A DNA stretch of 64,000 nt from Vampirovibrio chlorellavorus (GTDB lineage Bacteria > Cyanobacteriota > Vampirovibrionia > Vampirovibrionales > Vampirovibrionaceae). The stretch is from positions 62,001 to 126,000 of the forward strand of contig NZ_QFWH01000004.1 of assembly GCF_003149375.1 (NCBI RefSeq), in the 5' to 3' direction. Made by a program: the position numbers and the translations under genes. Of this stretch, positions 1 to 8,063 are shown in pieces; position 1 is the first letter of the stretch; each line of letters begins with the position of its first letter. Under the pieces are notes generated by a model. That model saw only the letters and a list, made by a program, of their open reading frames with translations. It did no database searches and had not been told where the DNA came from.

Positions 1-952
1 CGATTCCGTGGGGGCTTTGACCATCAACAAAGTGTGCGGTTCCGGGATGAAAGCGGTCATGTTGGCCGCCAGCGCTATTAAAGCGGCGGAAGCCCAGTTG
101 GTGCTGGCCGGTGGTATGGAATCCATGTCCAACGCCCCTCACTACCTGAACGGTCTGCGTAACGGGGTCAAAATGGGCCATCAGCAGATGATTGACGGCA
201 TGATCCACGATGGCTTGTGGGACCCTTACAACAATTTGCACATGGGCAATTGCGCCGAGCAATGCGTCAGCAAATACCAGCTCACTCGGCAGGCTCAGGA
301 CGAGTTTGCCAGGCAGAGCTATCTGAAGGCCCAGCAGGCGGTGCAAAGCGGGGCTTTCAAGGCGGAAATCGAGCCGGTCAGTATTCCCCAGCGCAAAGGT
401 GATCCCAAAGTGGTGGATGCCGATGAGGAACCCTTCAAGGGCGATCCCGAGAAGCTGGCGGGCTTGCGTCCGGCGTTTGATAAGAGTGGGGCCATTACCG
501 CAGGCAACGCCTCCACCCTGAATGACGGGGCGGCTGCCTTGTTATTGGCTTCTGCGGAAGCTGTCAAAACGCATGGGCTCAAGCCGGTAGCAAAAATTGT
601 GGCCTCGGCCACCCACAGTCAGGAGCCGGTCTGGTTTACCACCGCTCCGGTGGGGGCCATGCAAAAGGCCCTGAACAAGGCCAGCTTGTTGGTGGGCGAT
701 ATTGATTTGTTCGAGGTGAATGAGGCCTTTGCCGCCGTGGCCATGGTGGCCCAGCAGGAATTAGCCATTCCGGCGGATCGCCTGAATATTCACGGCGGGG
801 CGGTGGCCTTGGGGCATCCCATTGGGGCCAGCGGAGCCCGCATTCTGGTCACACTGCTGCATGCCTTGCAGCAGCAGGGCAAAAAGCGGGGCATGGCTTC
901 CCTGTGTATTGGCGGCGGCGAAGCCACGGCCATGATTGTGGAATTGGTTTAG
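1..952 (+). CDS. Acetyl-CoA C-acetyltransferase (thiolase), 5' end missing
   Basis: Thiolase-family enzyme that condenses two acetyl-CoA to acetoacetyl-CoA, or cleaves 3-ketoacyl-CoA in the reverse direction. The frame is open to the window edge, so the gene starts outside; about 316 residues of a usual ~390 are present. The nucleophile cysteine lies in VCGSGMKAV near the start of the visible part. The C-terminal half has NEAFA, the histidine motif GGAVALGHPIGASGAR and the second catalytic cysteine region CIGGGEA. The stop codon overlaps the Shine-Dalgarno of the next gene, a 3-hydroxyacyl-CoA dehydrogenase, so the two probably form a short-chain beta-oxidation or butyrate-type operon. The exact direction and substrate length cannot be told from sequence. 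Confidence 0.93.
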   Translation, partial: DSVGALTINKVCGSGMKAVMLAASAIKAAEAQLVLAGGMESMSNAPHYLNGLRNGVKMGHQQMIDGMIHDGLWDPYNNLHMGNCAEQCVSKYQLTRQAQDEFARQSYLKAQQAVQSGAFKAEIEPVSIPQRKGDPKVVDADEEPFKGDPEKLAGLRPAFDKSGAITAGNASTLNDGAAALLLASAEAVKTHGLKPVAKIVASATHSQEPVWFTTAPVGAMQKALNKASLLVGDIDLFEVNEAFAAVAMVAQQELAIPADRLNIHGGAVALGHPIGASGARILVTLLHALQQQGKKRGMASLCIGGGEATAMIVELV

Positions 953-965
953 GAGAGGCTTTGTG

Positions 966-1871
966 ATGCTAGATACATGCCAAGTGACGGAATCGGCCAC
1001 TGTAGCCGGAAAATCGGCTTCCCTGCAAACCGTTGGCGTGGTGGGCGCCGGACAAATGGGCAACGGCATCGCCCAGGTCATGGCCCATCATGCCGGGCTT
1101 TCGGTGGTGGTGCAGGATGTCAACACCGCAGCGCTGGAAAAGGCCTTGGCGATCATTGAAAAAAGCCTGTCCAAGTTCGTGGAGAAGGCGCAAATTAGTG
1201 GCGAGCAAAAAGCGGAGATTCTGGGCCGGATTCGCTTTGAAACCGCTTTAGAGGCGTTGAAAGACGCCGACTTGGTGGTGGAAGCCATCGTGGAGAAGGA
1301 GGCCATCAAGCGGGAGATTTTCCTAACGCTGGACAGCCTCACCAAACCGACCGCCATTCTGGCCAGTAACACATCCAGCATTTCCATTACCCGCTTGGCG
1401 GCGGCCACCCAGCGCCCTGCACAGGTCATTGGCATGCACTTTATGAACCCGGTGCCGCTGATGAAGCTGGTGGAAATCATTCGGGGGGCCCAAACCAGCG
1501 ATGCTACCTATGCCGTGGTGGCCGATTTAACCGCTCGACTGAACAAAACCGGGGTGGTTAGCCGGGATTTTCCGGGCTTCATCTCCAACCGGGTGCTGAT
1601 GCCGCTGATTAATGAGGCCATTTTTACCTTATACGAGGGTATTGCCTCCGCTGAGGACATTGATACGGTGCTGAAATTGGGGATGAATCACCCCATGGGA
1701 CCGCTGACCCTTGCCGATTTCATTGGGCTGGATACCTGTCTGGCCATTATGAATGTACTGCATGATGGCTTTCAAGACCCCCGCTTCCGCCCCTGTCCCC
1801 TGCTGAAACAGTATGTGGATGCCGGGTATCTGGGACGCAAGAGTGGCCGTGGCTTTTTTAGCTACAGTTGA
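966..1871 (+). CDS. hbd: 3-hydroxybutyryl-CoA dehydrogenase
   Basis: Interconverts acetoacetyl-CoA (or short 3-ketoacyl-CoA) and the 3-hydroxyacyl-CoA using NAD(P)H. The Rossmann dinucleotide motif GAGQMGNGIAQ lies near residue 28, ASNTSS in the middle, GMHFMNPVP carries the catalytic histidine, and the C-terminal domain has NHPMGPLTLADFIGLD. The length of 301 residues is slightly above the ~285 of the family because of about 20 extra N-terminal residues. ATG at 966 is chosen because AGGAG/GAGAGG at 951-958 sits at a good distance; GTG at 963 is equally possible. It directly follows the thiolase and its stop overlaps the extended frame of the nuclease downstream. Confidence 0.93.
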   Translation: MLDTCQVTESATVAGKSASLQTVGVVGAGQMGNGIAQVMAHHAGLSVVVQDVNTAALEKALAIIEKSLSKFVEKAQISGEQKAEILGRIRFETALEALKDADLVVEAIVEKEAIKREIFLTLDSLTKPTAILASNTSSISITRLAAATQRPAQVIGMHFMNPVPLMKLVEIIRGAQTSDATYAVVADLTARLNKTGVVSRDFPGFISNRVLMPLINEAIFTLYEGIASAEDIDTVLKLGMNHPMGPLTLADFIGLDTCLAIMNVLHDGFQDPRFRPCPLLKQYVDAGYLGRKSGRGFFSYS

Positions 1872-1891
1872 TTGAGACGAGGCGGTCGGGT

Positions 1892-2548
1892 ATGCGGTTT
1901 CGCTTCCGGGTGAATGAAAAATGGCTGGGCATTGGCTTGACCGTGTTGGGCGTGGCTGGTTTGGCTCTGGGCTTATGGTTGCCCCGCAGGCCCGAAGGGC
2001 CTGCTGGATGGTCGCGGTCCGCAGTGCCAGTGGCCGCCGCTTTAGCCGGTGCCCCTGCCTCAGTTGCTGCTGCCACTTCCTCGTCGGGCCATCGCTTGCC
2101 CTGTCGGGTGCTGACCGTGTTTGATGGAGACACGCTGGGCTGTGATTTGAACGGTGACGGGCGTTTGCAAAAGCCACGGGAACAGGTGCGTTTGCTGGGC
2201 ATTGATTCCCCGGAAATGCACTACTCCCGCAAAAACGCTACGTACGGTAGCGAGCATCCAGAAGATGAGCCATTCGCCACCGAGGCCAGCCACTGGTTGA
2301 CGAAGCAGGCCAGCGGAAAAACGGTGTATCTGGAGTTCGACGCCAGACGGCAAGACAAGTACGAGCGCACCCTGGCCTACGTCTTCGCCACGGCCAAGGC
2401 CCAGCAATCGCTGAATCAAAAACTGTTGGAACAAGGCTATGCCACGGTGCTGTTTTTGGGTAAAAACCGGCGCTATCAAGCGGAATTTGAAGCGACAGAG
2501 GCGCAAGCCCGCACTGCGCAACGGGGCTTGTGGGCCACGTCCCGCTAG
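1892..2548 (+). CDS. Membrane-anchored thermonuclease-like protein (SNase fold)
   Basis: Staphylococcal-nuclease-type phosphodiesterase, probably exported and anchored. Residues ~9-30 form one hydrophobic segment, followed by an Ala/Ser/Pro-rich spacer and the nuclease domain. Motifs seen are VFDGDTLGCDL, the arginine/aspartate motif VRLLGIDSPE and KYERTLAYVF, which supply the usual Asp, Arg and Glu residues. A DLNGDGRL stretch between the first two motifs resembles a calcium-binding EF-hand loop, a variation I recall in bacterial TNase proteins. ATG 1892 is preferred to the TTG at 1868 that overlaps the previous stop. Substrate could be DNA or RNA. Confidence 0.82.
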   Translation: MRFRFRVNEKWLGIGLTVLGVAGLALGLWLPRRPEGPAGWSRSAVPVAAALAGAPASVAAATSSSGHRLPCRVLTVFDGDTLGCDLNGDGRLQKPREQVRLLGIDSPEMHYSRKNATYGSEHPEDEPFATEASHWLTKQASGKTVYLEFDARRQDKYERTLAYVFATAKAQQSLNQKLLEQGYATVLFLGKNRRYQAEFEATEAQARTAQRGLWATSR

Positions 2549-2643
2549 CTCTATAGCTTGCCAACCTTGCCGCAAGCGCTTTCTATTGGTTTGAGCGGCA
2601 CGCAGTTTTAGAAACGCGTGGGAAGGGCATGCCTCACCTGATT

Positions 2644-3306
2644 TTAAGGCAGGAGTAGCGATTGCCCCAATTGACCAAACAGCCGGTCTAACAGGTAGAG
2701 GGAAAGGCCCACCACGTTGAAGTAGCAGCCGTCCACCCGTTCAATCAGGGTGCTGCCGTAGCCTTGAATGGCGTAGGCCCCGGCTTTGTCCATGGGCTCT
2801 CCGGTTTCAATGTAGGCGTGGATTTCCGCATCACTCAGCGGGCGCATGCACACGGTGGTGGTCAGGGCCTCACAAACCATGGGAGGGAGTGTTTCGGCGG
2901 GCGGGGTGTTTACTGGCTGGGTATCGGGGCTAAAGATGGCAATGCCGGTATGCACCTGATGGGCGTTGCCTTGTAGGGCTTTCAGCATGCGGAAGGCGTC
3001 TTCCTTACTTTTGGGCTTGCCAAAAATTTCACCCTGAATGGCCACCAGCGTATCAGAGCCAATGACATACGACTGATTGTGGTGCTTATACACTTCCTGA
3101 GCTTTGGTTCGGGCCAAAAACTTGACCACCTCCGCTGGGGAAAGGTGATCCAGATGAAAGCCCTCTTCATCCACGTTGGGCACGATGACTTCAAAGGCCA
3201 GCCCCAACGATTCCAGTAGCTCGCGTCGTCGGGGGGAGCCGGAGGCCAGAATGACCGGGTGGCTGAGGGTAATGCGGTTGTTGGGGGTGGTTTGGGTTTC
3301 CAGCAT
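2644..3306 (-). CDS. maf: Maf family nucleoside triphosphate pyrophosphatase
   Basis: House-cleaning enzyme that hydrolyses non-canonical or modified NTPs to NMP and pyrophosphate; Maf is also linked to septum formation. The diagnostic N-terminal motif LASGSPRRRELLESLG, the DEEG segment, VIGSDTLVAIQGEIFGKP and the C-terminal DKAGAYAIQGYG are all present. The length of 220 residues is slightly longer than usual because of an N-terminal extension and a small Pro/Thr insert around residue 130. It lies 47 bases behind rarA on the same strand and is likely co-transcribed with it. It converges on the thermonuclease gene; no obvious hairpin terminator is seen in the 95-base gap. Confidence 0.93.
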   Translation of the reverse strand: MLETQTTPNNRITLSHPVILASGSPRRRELLESLGLAFEVIVPNVDEEGFHLDHLSPAEVVKFLARTKAQEVYKHHNQSYVIGSDTLVAIQGEIFGKPKSKEDAFRMLKALQGNAHQVHTGIAIFSPDTQPVNTPPAETLPPMVCEALTTTVCMRPLSDAEIHAYIETGEPMDKAGAYAIQGYGSTLIERVDGCYFNVVGLSLYLLDRLFGQLGQSLLLP

Positions 3307-3353
3307 GAGGGGTTTATCCTATGGGCGGGTGCGTCGCGTGGTATCCGGGAATT

Positions 3354-4673
3354 TCAGGAATCTACCGAAGTTTGGCTGCGGGCCTTCCCCACCCGTTGAC
3401 CCGGCTGGGGTGTGACATACCGTTTTTCAGCCAATTCTGCCGGCAAAAATACTTGTGGGGTCTCGGGATGATCGTGGGTATACACATACCCCACCCCATG
3501 CCCGTAGGCTTGCGCTCCGCTGTAATGGGGGTCCCGAAGGTGGGTGGGCACGGGGTAATTGTGCCCATGGCGGGTGATATCGGCCATGGCGGCGTCAATG
3601 GCGCTAATGGCCGCATTGCTTTTGGGTGCGTTGGCCGTGTAAATGGTGGCCATTGCCAAGGGAATGCGCCCTTCCGGCAAGCCCAGCCTTTCCACGGCCT
3701 GGGCGGCGGCCACGGCCAACTGGAACGCTTTGGGGTCGGCCAAGCCCACATCCTCACTGGCGGTAATCATTAACCTGCGGGCGATAAAACGGGGATCTTC
3801 CCCGCCGGCCAGCATTTTACCCAGCCAGTAAATGGCCGCGTCGGCGTCCCCGCCCCGCATGCTTTTCTGGTAGGCGGAAGCGTGATCGAAATGTTCATCG
3901 CCTTGTCGGTCGTAGTTGAGCCGGTTTTGCTGGGCCAGTTGCTCCAGCAGGGTCATTTCAATCAGGCGGGTGTCATCGCCTTTTTCGTCTTTCCAAATGG
4001 GAGCGCACTTAAAGGCCGTTTCCAGCAAATTCAGGGCGCTACGGCCGTCGCCGTTGGCATAATCGGCAATAAAGCCCATGGCCTCCAGTGAAATGGTCAG
4101 TTTTTGGCGGGTTTTCCCCAGAAAGACCACCCCCCGCTTGATGAGCGTCTTCATATGCTCCCGGTTTAAGGCGTTCAGGCGCACAATCAACACTCGGGAT
4201 AAAAGGGCCGGAATCACCTGAAAGGAGGGATTCTCCGTGGTGGCCCCCATTAAAATAATGGTGCCGTTTTCCACAAAGGGCAAAATGGCGTCTTGCTGGG
4301 TCTTGCTGTAGCGGTGAATTTCATCGATGAATACCACGGTCGCCGCCCCAGAGAGCTTCAGGGTCTCTTCAGCCTGAGCCACCGCTTCCCGCAACTCCTT
4401 AATGCCGGAGTTTACCGCGCTGAGTTCGATAAATTCCGCCCCGGAGCCTTTGGCGATGATGCGGGCCAGGGTGGTTTTACCCACACCGGGCAAGCCCCAG
4501 AAAATGAGCGAGATAAGCTGCCGGGTTTCAATCAGGTTGCGCAACGGTGTGCCCGTGCCCAGAACCTCTTCCTGCCCCAGGTAGTCATCCAGCGTTTTGG
4601 GACGCATCAGTTCGGGTAGGGGCGTCTGCCGATTCTGCTCCGCCAGTATATTCAGGAGGTTATTGCTTTGCAT
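3354..4673 (-). CDS. rarA: Replication-associated recombination protein RarA (MgsA)
   Basis: AAA+ ATPase acting at stalled replication forks, homologous to clamp-loader subunits. The N-terminus has [18 protein letters not shown], Walker A is [11 protein letters not shown], Walker B is [17 protein letters not shown] and sensor 1 is [13 protein letters not shown]. The C-terminal half carries the family-specific [22 protein letters not shown] and [12 protein letters not shown] motifs. The length of 439 residues is typical. It is the first gene of a rarA-maf pair and is divergent from the HerA-like gene, with 87 bases between start codons that must hold both promoters. Confidence 0.95.
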   Translation of the reverse strand: MQSNNLLNILAEQNRQTPLPELMRPKTLDDYLGQEEVLGTGTPLRNLIETRQLISLIFWGLPGVGKTTLARIIAKGSGAEFIELSAVNSGIKELREAVAQAEETLKLSGAATVVFIDEIHRYSKTQQDAILPFVENGTIILMGATTENPSFQVIPALLSRVLIVRLNALNREHMKTLIKRGVVFLGKTRQKLTISLEAMGFIADYANGDGRSALNLLETAFKCAPIWKDEKGDDTRLIEMTLLEQLAQQNRLNYDRQGDEHFDHASAYQKSMRGGDADAAIYWLGKMLAGGEDPRFIARRLMITASEDVGLADPKAFQLAVAAAQAVERLGLPEGRIPLAMATIYTANAPKSNAAISAIDAAMADITRHGHNYPVPTHLRDPHYSGAQAYGHGVGYVYTHDHPETPQVFLPAELAEKRYVTPQPGQRVGKARSQTSVDS

Positions 4674-4760
4674 GGTCGCCGCTCAAAAGGGTGTTTGTTG
4701 CGTGTTGTGTAGCGAATGGCTTCATTTTAAGCCAAAGACAGGTAAAATAAGAAACATAGA

Positions 4761-7700
4761 ATGAGAAGCAGTCGCTTTTGGTTCCTGAGTTCAGAGCGAT
4801 TTCAATATATGGAAGAGGCTGGGGCGTTTTTGTCCATTCAGATTTTTCCTTACAAGCTGACACAAGGCGCTTTAGAGGCCCGATTGGCAACCGGCGAGAC
4901 CGTTTTGCCGGGTCAGTTGTTGCGCTTTGATGAATTGCCCTTTACCTTTGGCGAAGTCAGTGAGGTGCAGGCCCTGCCCGATAGCGTGGCTGGCTTGCCA
5001 GAGGGGCACAATGTCAAAATCACGCTCCTGAGAGGGACGCCCTCCTTAAAGCCCACCCGGGTGACGCCTCTGAACTCTCAAGAGATGGTGGCAGAAGTCG
5101 TGCAGCTCTTGCCTGCGCCGGAATATCCGGTGGATTTTGGCACCTTTCGCTCCGATTATTTGCGGCTGGGGCCTTTTACGCTGGTGGAGGGGCCTAATTT
5201 TCTGTTGAAATACCAGGCCCTGCTGGCCATGATGGAGGCGGTGCGGCCTTATCAAAAAATGCTGATTCTGGACCCGCTGGGGGTATTTGAGTCGGTGGGT
5301 GATATTGCCTGCTATCAGGCTGGGGAAACGGTTCGGCTGAGCTTGCAGGAGGTCAGCATCCGGCGCTTTCTGGATGCCTTTGGCTCCATGTTTCCTGAAG
5401 GGGTGCGCAAGCCGGTCACCGAGGCGGTGGCCTCCCACTGGCCTGCCAGTGGCGCATTCAGCGGCTTTAGCCCGTTATTGGTCAGCGGCATGATTACCGA
5501 ATCGTTGCTGAAAAATATTATTTTGCAGAACTGCGCCCATGTCATTCGCAACAAGTTATTCGCCGAGGCGCCGACGCAGGTGCTTGACCTCCGGGTGTTG
5601 GCGAAAAATCCTGTGTCCGTGCTGGATTTGTCGTTGCTACAGGAGCCCTGGAAAAGTTTCTTCTATCAGGAGGTTCTGGCGCAGGTGTTTTCAGCGCCGG
5701 AACTGGGTCTGACACCGGTTTTGATTTACCCTGAGAATTATCTGCCCGATTTGCCCGACTGGATTCAGCGGGCTGATGAAACCGATCGGCATATGCTGGC
5801 CGTGGCCTCCAATTACGGCCCTCCGGCGGCCCGGCAATGGGCCAGCAATCTGGTTAGTGTTCGACCCTCCCAGTTGCCCGCCATTCGGGGGGAGTTGACC
5901 TTGGGCTTGCCTGTGGCTTTTGGGGAGGCCAAAGACTGGCTGGAGCCCCTGCCCGTGCCGCAACCGGTATCCGAATCGTCGCCAGTGGCTCCAGTAATAG
6001 CCCCGCCCCCTGAGGCTGAAATGGTTCTTGAAGCGCCCCTGGAATCCAGTCTTGAGCGCCTTTCTGAGGCCCCGCCAGTTAGTCTGCCTGAGGTGGAACT
6101 CGGTCTGGAGTCGCCTGTGGAGGTGCCCTTGGATTTGCCTTACAAGGGGTCTGCTGCTACGGTGTCTACTCTTGTAACCCCTGACGCCGAGCCGCCATAC
6201 CCGCCACCGGTGGCGTCGTCTCCATCCAGTCCTTTGCCGATGGTTTCCCCGCCAGAGTTGGCTGAAGTGGTTCCGGTTTCCCCGTTGGCGGCTGAAGCTC
6301 ACGCTGATTTCCTCGTTGAGCCCCAAGTAGAGGCCTCTTTGGGGCTTTCTCCCGAGGTCTTTTCTGTGGCCTCCCCTGAGTCTCTTCCTGAGTCCTTTCC
6401 TGCGCCTGCGATGGAGTCCCTTGAACCGGCCAGTCAGACGACGGCAGGGTTTTCAGAAACCATTGTTTTTTCCACGGAGCTTTCTGGAGAGCCCCCAGAG
6501 CCGCTGGTGGGTGGCCTGTTTAATTCCTGGCAACAGGAAGGCCTGTTTGCCCCAGAGTCTCAGCCCATGGAGACCCCGTTTCCATCCAGTCAGTCTCCAG
6601 ACAGCCCGTTTCCGGTTGAGGGGCACATCCCGGTGGATGCCTCTCCTGCTGACGCTCCAGCGATTCTCTCCAGTGCGTCCGTGCCTCCGCCAGTGACTTC
6701 CCCCCCGGCTATGCCAGTGGTCGATTTGTCCGGAACGGTATTGGAGGAAACTCCCGGATTCTTGAGTCTGGAGCAGTTGAATGAGCTGCTGAACGCAACA
6801 CCGGAGCCAGAGGGTGCGTCCGGGCAGTATTCCCTCGCTGAATCTCCTGAAGACCCGCTGGATTATCCGGATGCGGAGGAGGGGGCGATCCCGGATGCAA
6901 TGGGAGACGCCTCCAACTTCCCACAGCCGACGCTTGCGATGCAGGCCGATCGCACGGCACAGGCCTCAGTGACGGTTCCTGCGCCCATGGTTCGGGATAC
7001 GGTTCCCCCGGCCTTCCCGGAGCCGGAGGCCTATGCCCCGGATGAGTTTGATTTTGATCTGAACCTGGACCAGAAAGTGGACCAGTTGCCCGAGTCGGTT
7101 TTACCGGTTCAGCCAAGCGCTTCCGGGTCAAGTCTGGGTTCCCGTATCGCTCGAAGCCTGGATCGGTTTGAGGAATCGCCCCCACCTCTGGCGTCGGGCC
7201 CGTCCGTTTCGATGACGGAAGCCATTCATCGTCCGCAAGCGCCGGTTGCAGAAGTGGCTCCCGAATCGGCCAGCTTGCCCGTACCAATACCCGAGGCGCA
7301 ACCCGAGGCGCAAAGTGCTTATCAGCAAGCGATGCAGCAGCAAGCCTTACAAGAGAATCTGGATCTGCTCTATCCCCCTGTGACACCCGCTGAGGTTCAA
7401 GCTGAGGCTCAGGTTGAGATTCAAGGCACAGAGACGCTGGCGTTCAGTGCTGAAGCCGACAGGTTCATGGAAAGCAGGGAATTCATTGATGGCTCTGGTG
7501 ATGGTTCTGGGACAGTGCCGGTTTTGCCGGTGACGCCCAAGGCGGCTGCTTCAGGTGCCGAGCAGGCGCCGGTTGCCGTAACCCCGGTTGAGGCTTCCTC
7601 GATGGCAGCCCGCCCCTTTCAGGTGGGGGACAAGGTGCGTCACGCCCAATATGGGTTGGGGATTGTGCAAAAGGTCATTCCGGTGGAGCAGTCCCTGATT

Positions 7701-7781
7701 TTAAATATTACCTTTGAAGCCGTGGGCAAGCGTTTGCTGGACCCGGCGTTGACCCAGCTGACCCTGGCCTCCAACGCCTAG
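4761..7781 (+). CDS. Degenerate HerA-like ATPase fused to PES-rich linker and UvrD/PcrA-type C-terminal module
   Basis: No exact family recognised. Three parts are visible in the 1006 residues. Residues ~135-395 resemble a HerA/FtsK-type ATPase: LGPFTLVEGPNFLLKYQ sits where Walker A should be but lacks GK[ST], LILDPLGVF resembles the following strand (usually DPKGEY), SVLDLSLLQ and PVLIYPENYLPD resemble the later strands with Walker B lost, and VSVRPSQLP resembles the TQRPS motif. Residues ~397-950 are a low-complexity Pro/Glu/Ser/Val linker. Residues ~953-1006, beginning FQVGDKVRHAQYGLGIV, match the C-terminal Tudor-like module of UvrD/PcrA helicases, which contacts RNA polymerase. Inference: a non-catalytic scaffold touching DNA metabolism or transcription. 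The start may instead be ATG 4809. Confidence 0.7.
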   Translation: MRSSRFWFLSSERFQYMEEAGAFLSIQIFPYKLTQGALEARLATGETVLPGQLLRFDELPFTFGEVSEVQALPDSVAGLPEGHNVKITLLRGTPSLKPTRVTPLNSQEMVAEVVQLLPAPEYPVDFGTFRSDYLRLGPFTLVEGPNFLLKYQALLAMMEAVRPYQKMLILDPLGVFESVGDIACYQAGETVRLSLQEVSIRRFLDAFGSMFPEGVRKPVTEAVASHWPASGAFSGFSPLLVSGMITESLLKNIILQNCAHVIRNKLFAEAPTQVLDLRVLAKNPVSVLDLSLLQEPWKSFFYQEVLAQVFSAPELGLTPVLIYPENYLPDLPDWIQRADETDRHMLAVASNYGPPAARQWASNLVSVRPSQLPAIRGELTLGLPVAFGEAKDWLEPLPVPQPVSESSPVAPVIAPPPEAEMVLEAPLESSLERLSEAPPVSLPEVELGLESPVEVPLDLPYKGSAATVSTLVTPDAEPPYPPPVASSPSSPLPMVSPPELAEVVPVSPLAAEAHADFLVEPQVEASLGLSPEVFSVASPESLPESFPAPAMESLEPASQTTAGFSETIVFSTELSGEPPEPLVGGLFNSWQQEGLFAPESQPMETPFPSSQSPDSPFPVEGHIPVDASPADAPAILSSASVPPPVTSPPAMPVVDLSGTVLEETPGFLSLEQLNELLNATPEPEGASGQYSLAESPEDPLDYPDAEEGAIPDAMGDASNFPQPTLAMQADRTAQASVTVPAPMVRDTVPPAFPEPEAYAPDEFDFDLNLDQKVDQLPESVLPVQPSASGSSLGSRIARSLDRFEESPPPLASGPSVSMTEAIHRPQAPVAEVAPESASLPVPIPEAQPEAQSAYQQAMQQQALQENLDLLYPPVTPAEVQAEAQVEIQGTETLAFSAEADRFMESREFIDGSGDGSGTVPVLPVTPKAAASGAEQAPVAVTPVEASSMAARPFQVGDKVRHAQYGLGIVQKVIPVEQSLILNITFEAVGKRLLDPALTQLTLASNA

Positions 7782-8063
7782 GGACGCCGCAAACTCGCTG
7801 AATGGAACGGGGGCTTGGGATTCTGGATTAAACCGCACGATTGGTGTGTGTCCTGAGCAGAGGGTTTTACGGTGGGTTGGGGCGGCCAAAGGCCCTTGGG
7901 ACTGTGTTAGAATCTAGAGTTCAGGCCTAAAATTCATGTTTGAATCAGCAGACAGGGTTGCAGTTTAAAAGGCCCGTTCTGGAAACTTGAGTCTCCCTGG
8001 CTTTTCCAGCACCCGCCCTGTCCATCGTTATCACCCCTTCAGCCCAATGAAAGGTTCGCCCCC

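Noticed and set aside
2060-2575. Long minus-strand reading frame opposite the thermonuclease gene
   Set aside because: It is an antisense shadow of a gene with clear TNase motifs, and its own composition shows no recognisable protein.
7782-8063. T-box leader ahead of ileS
   Set aside because: No T-box sequence or terminator-antiterminator pair was recognised in the 282 bases.
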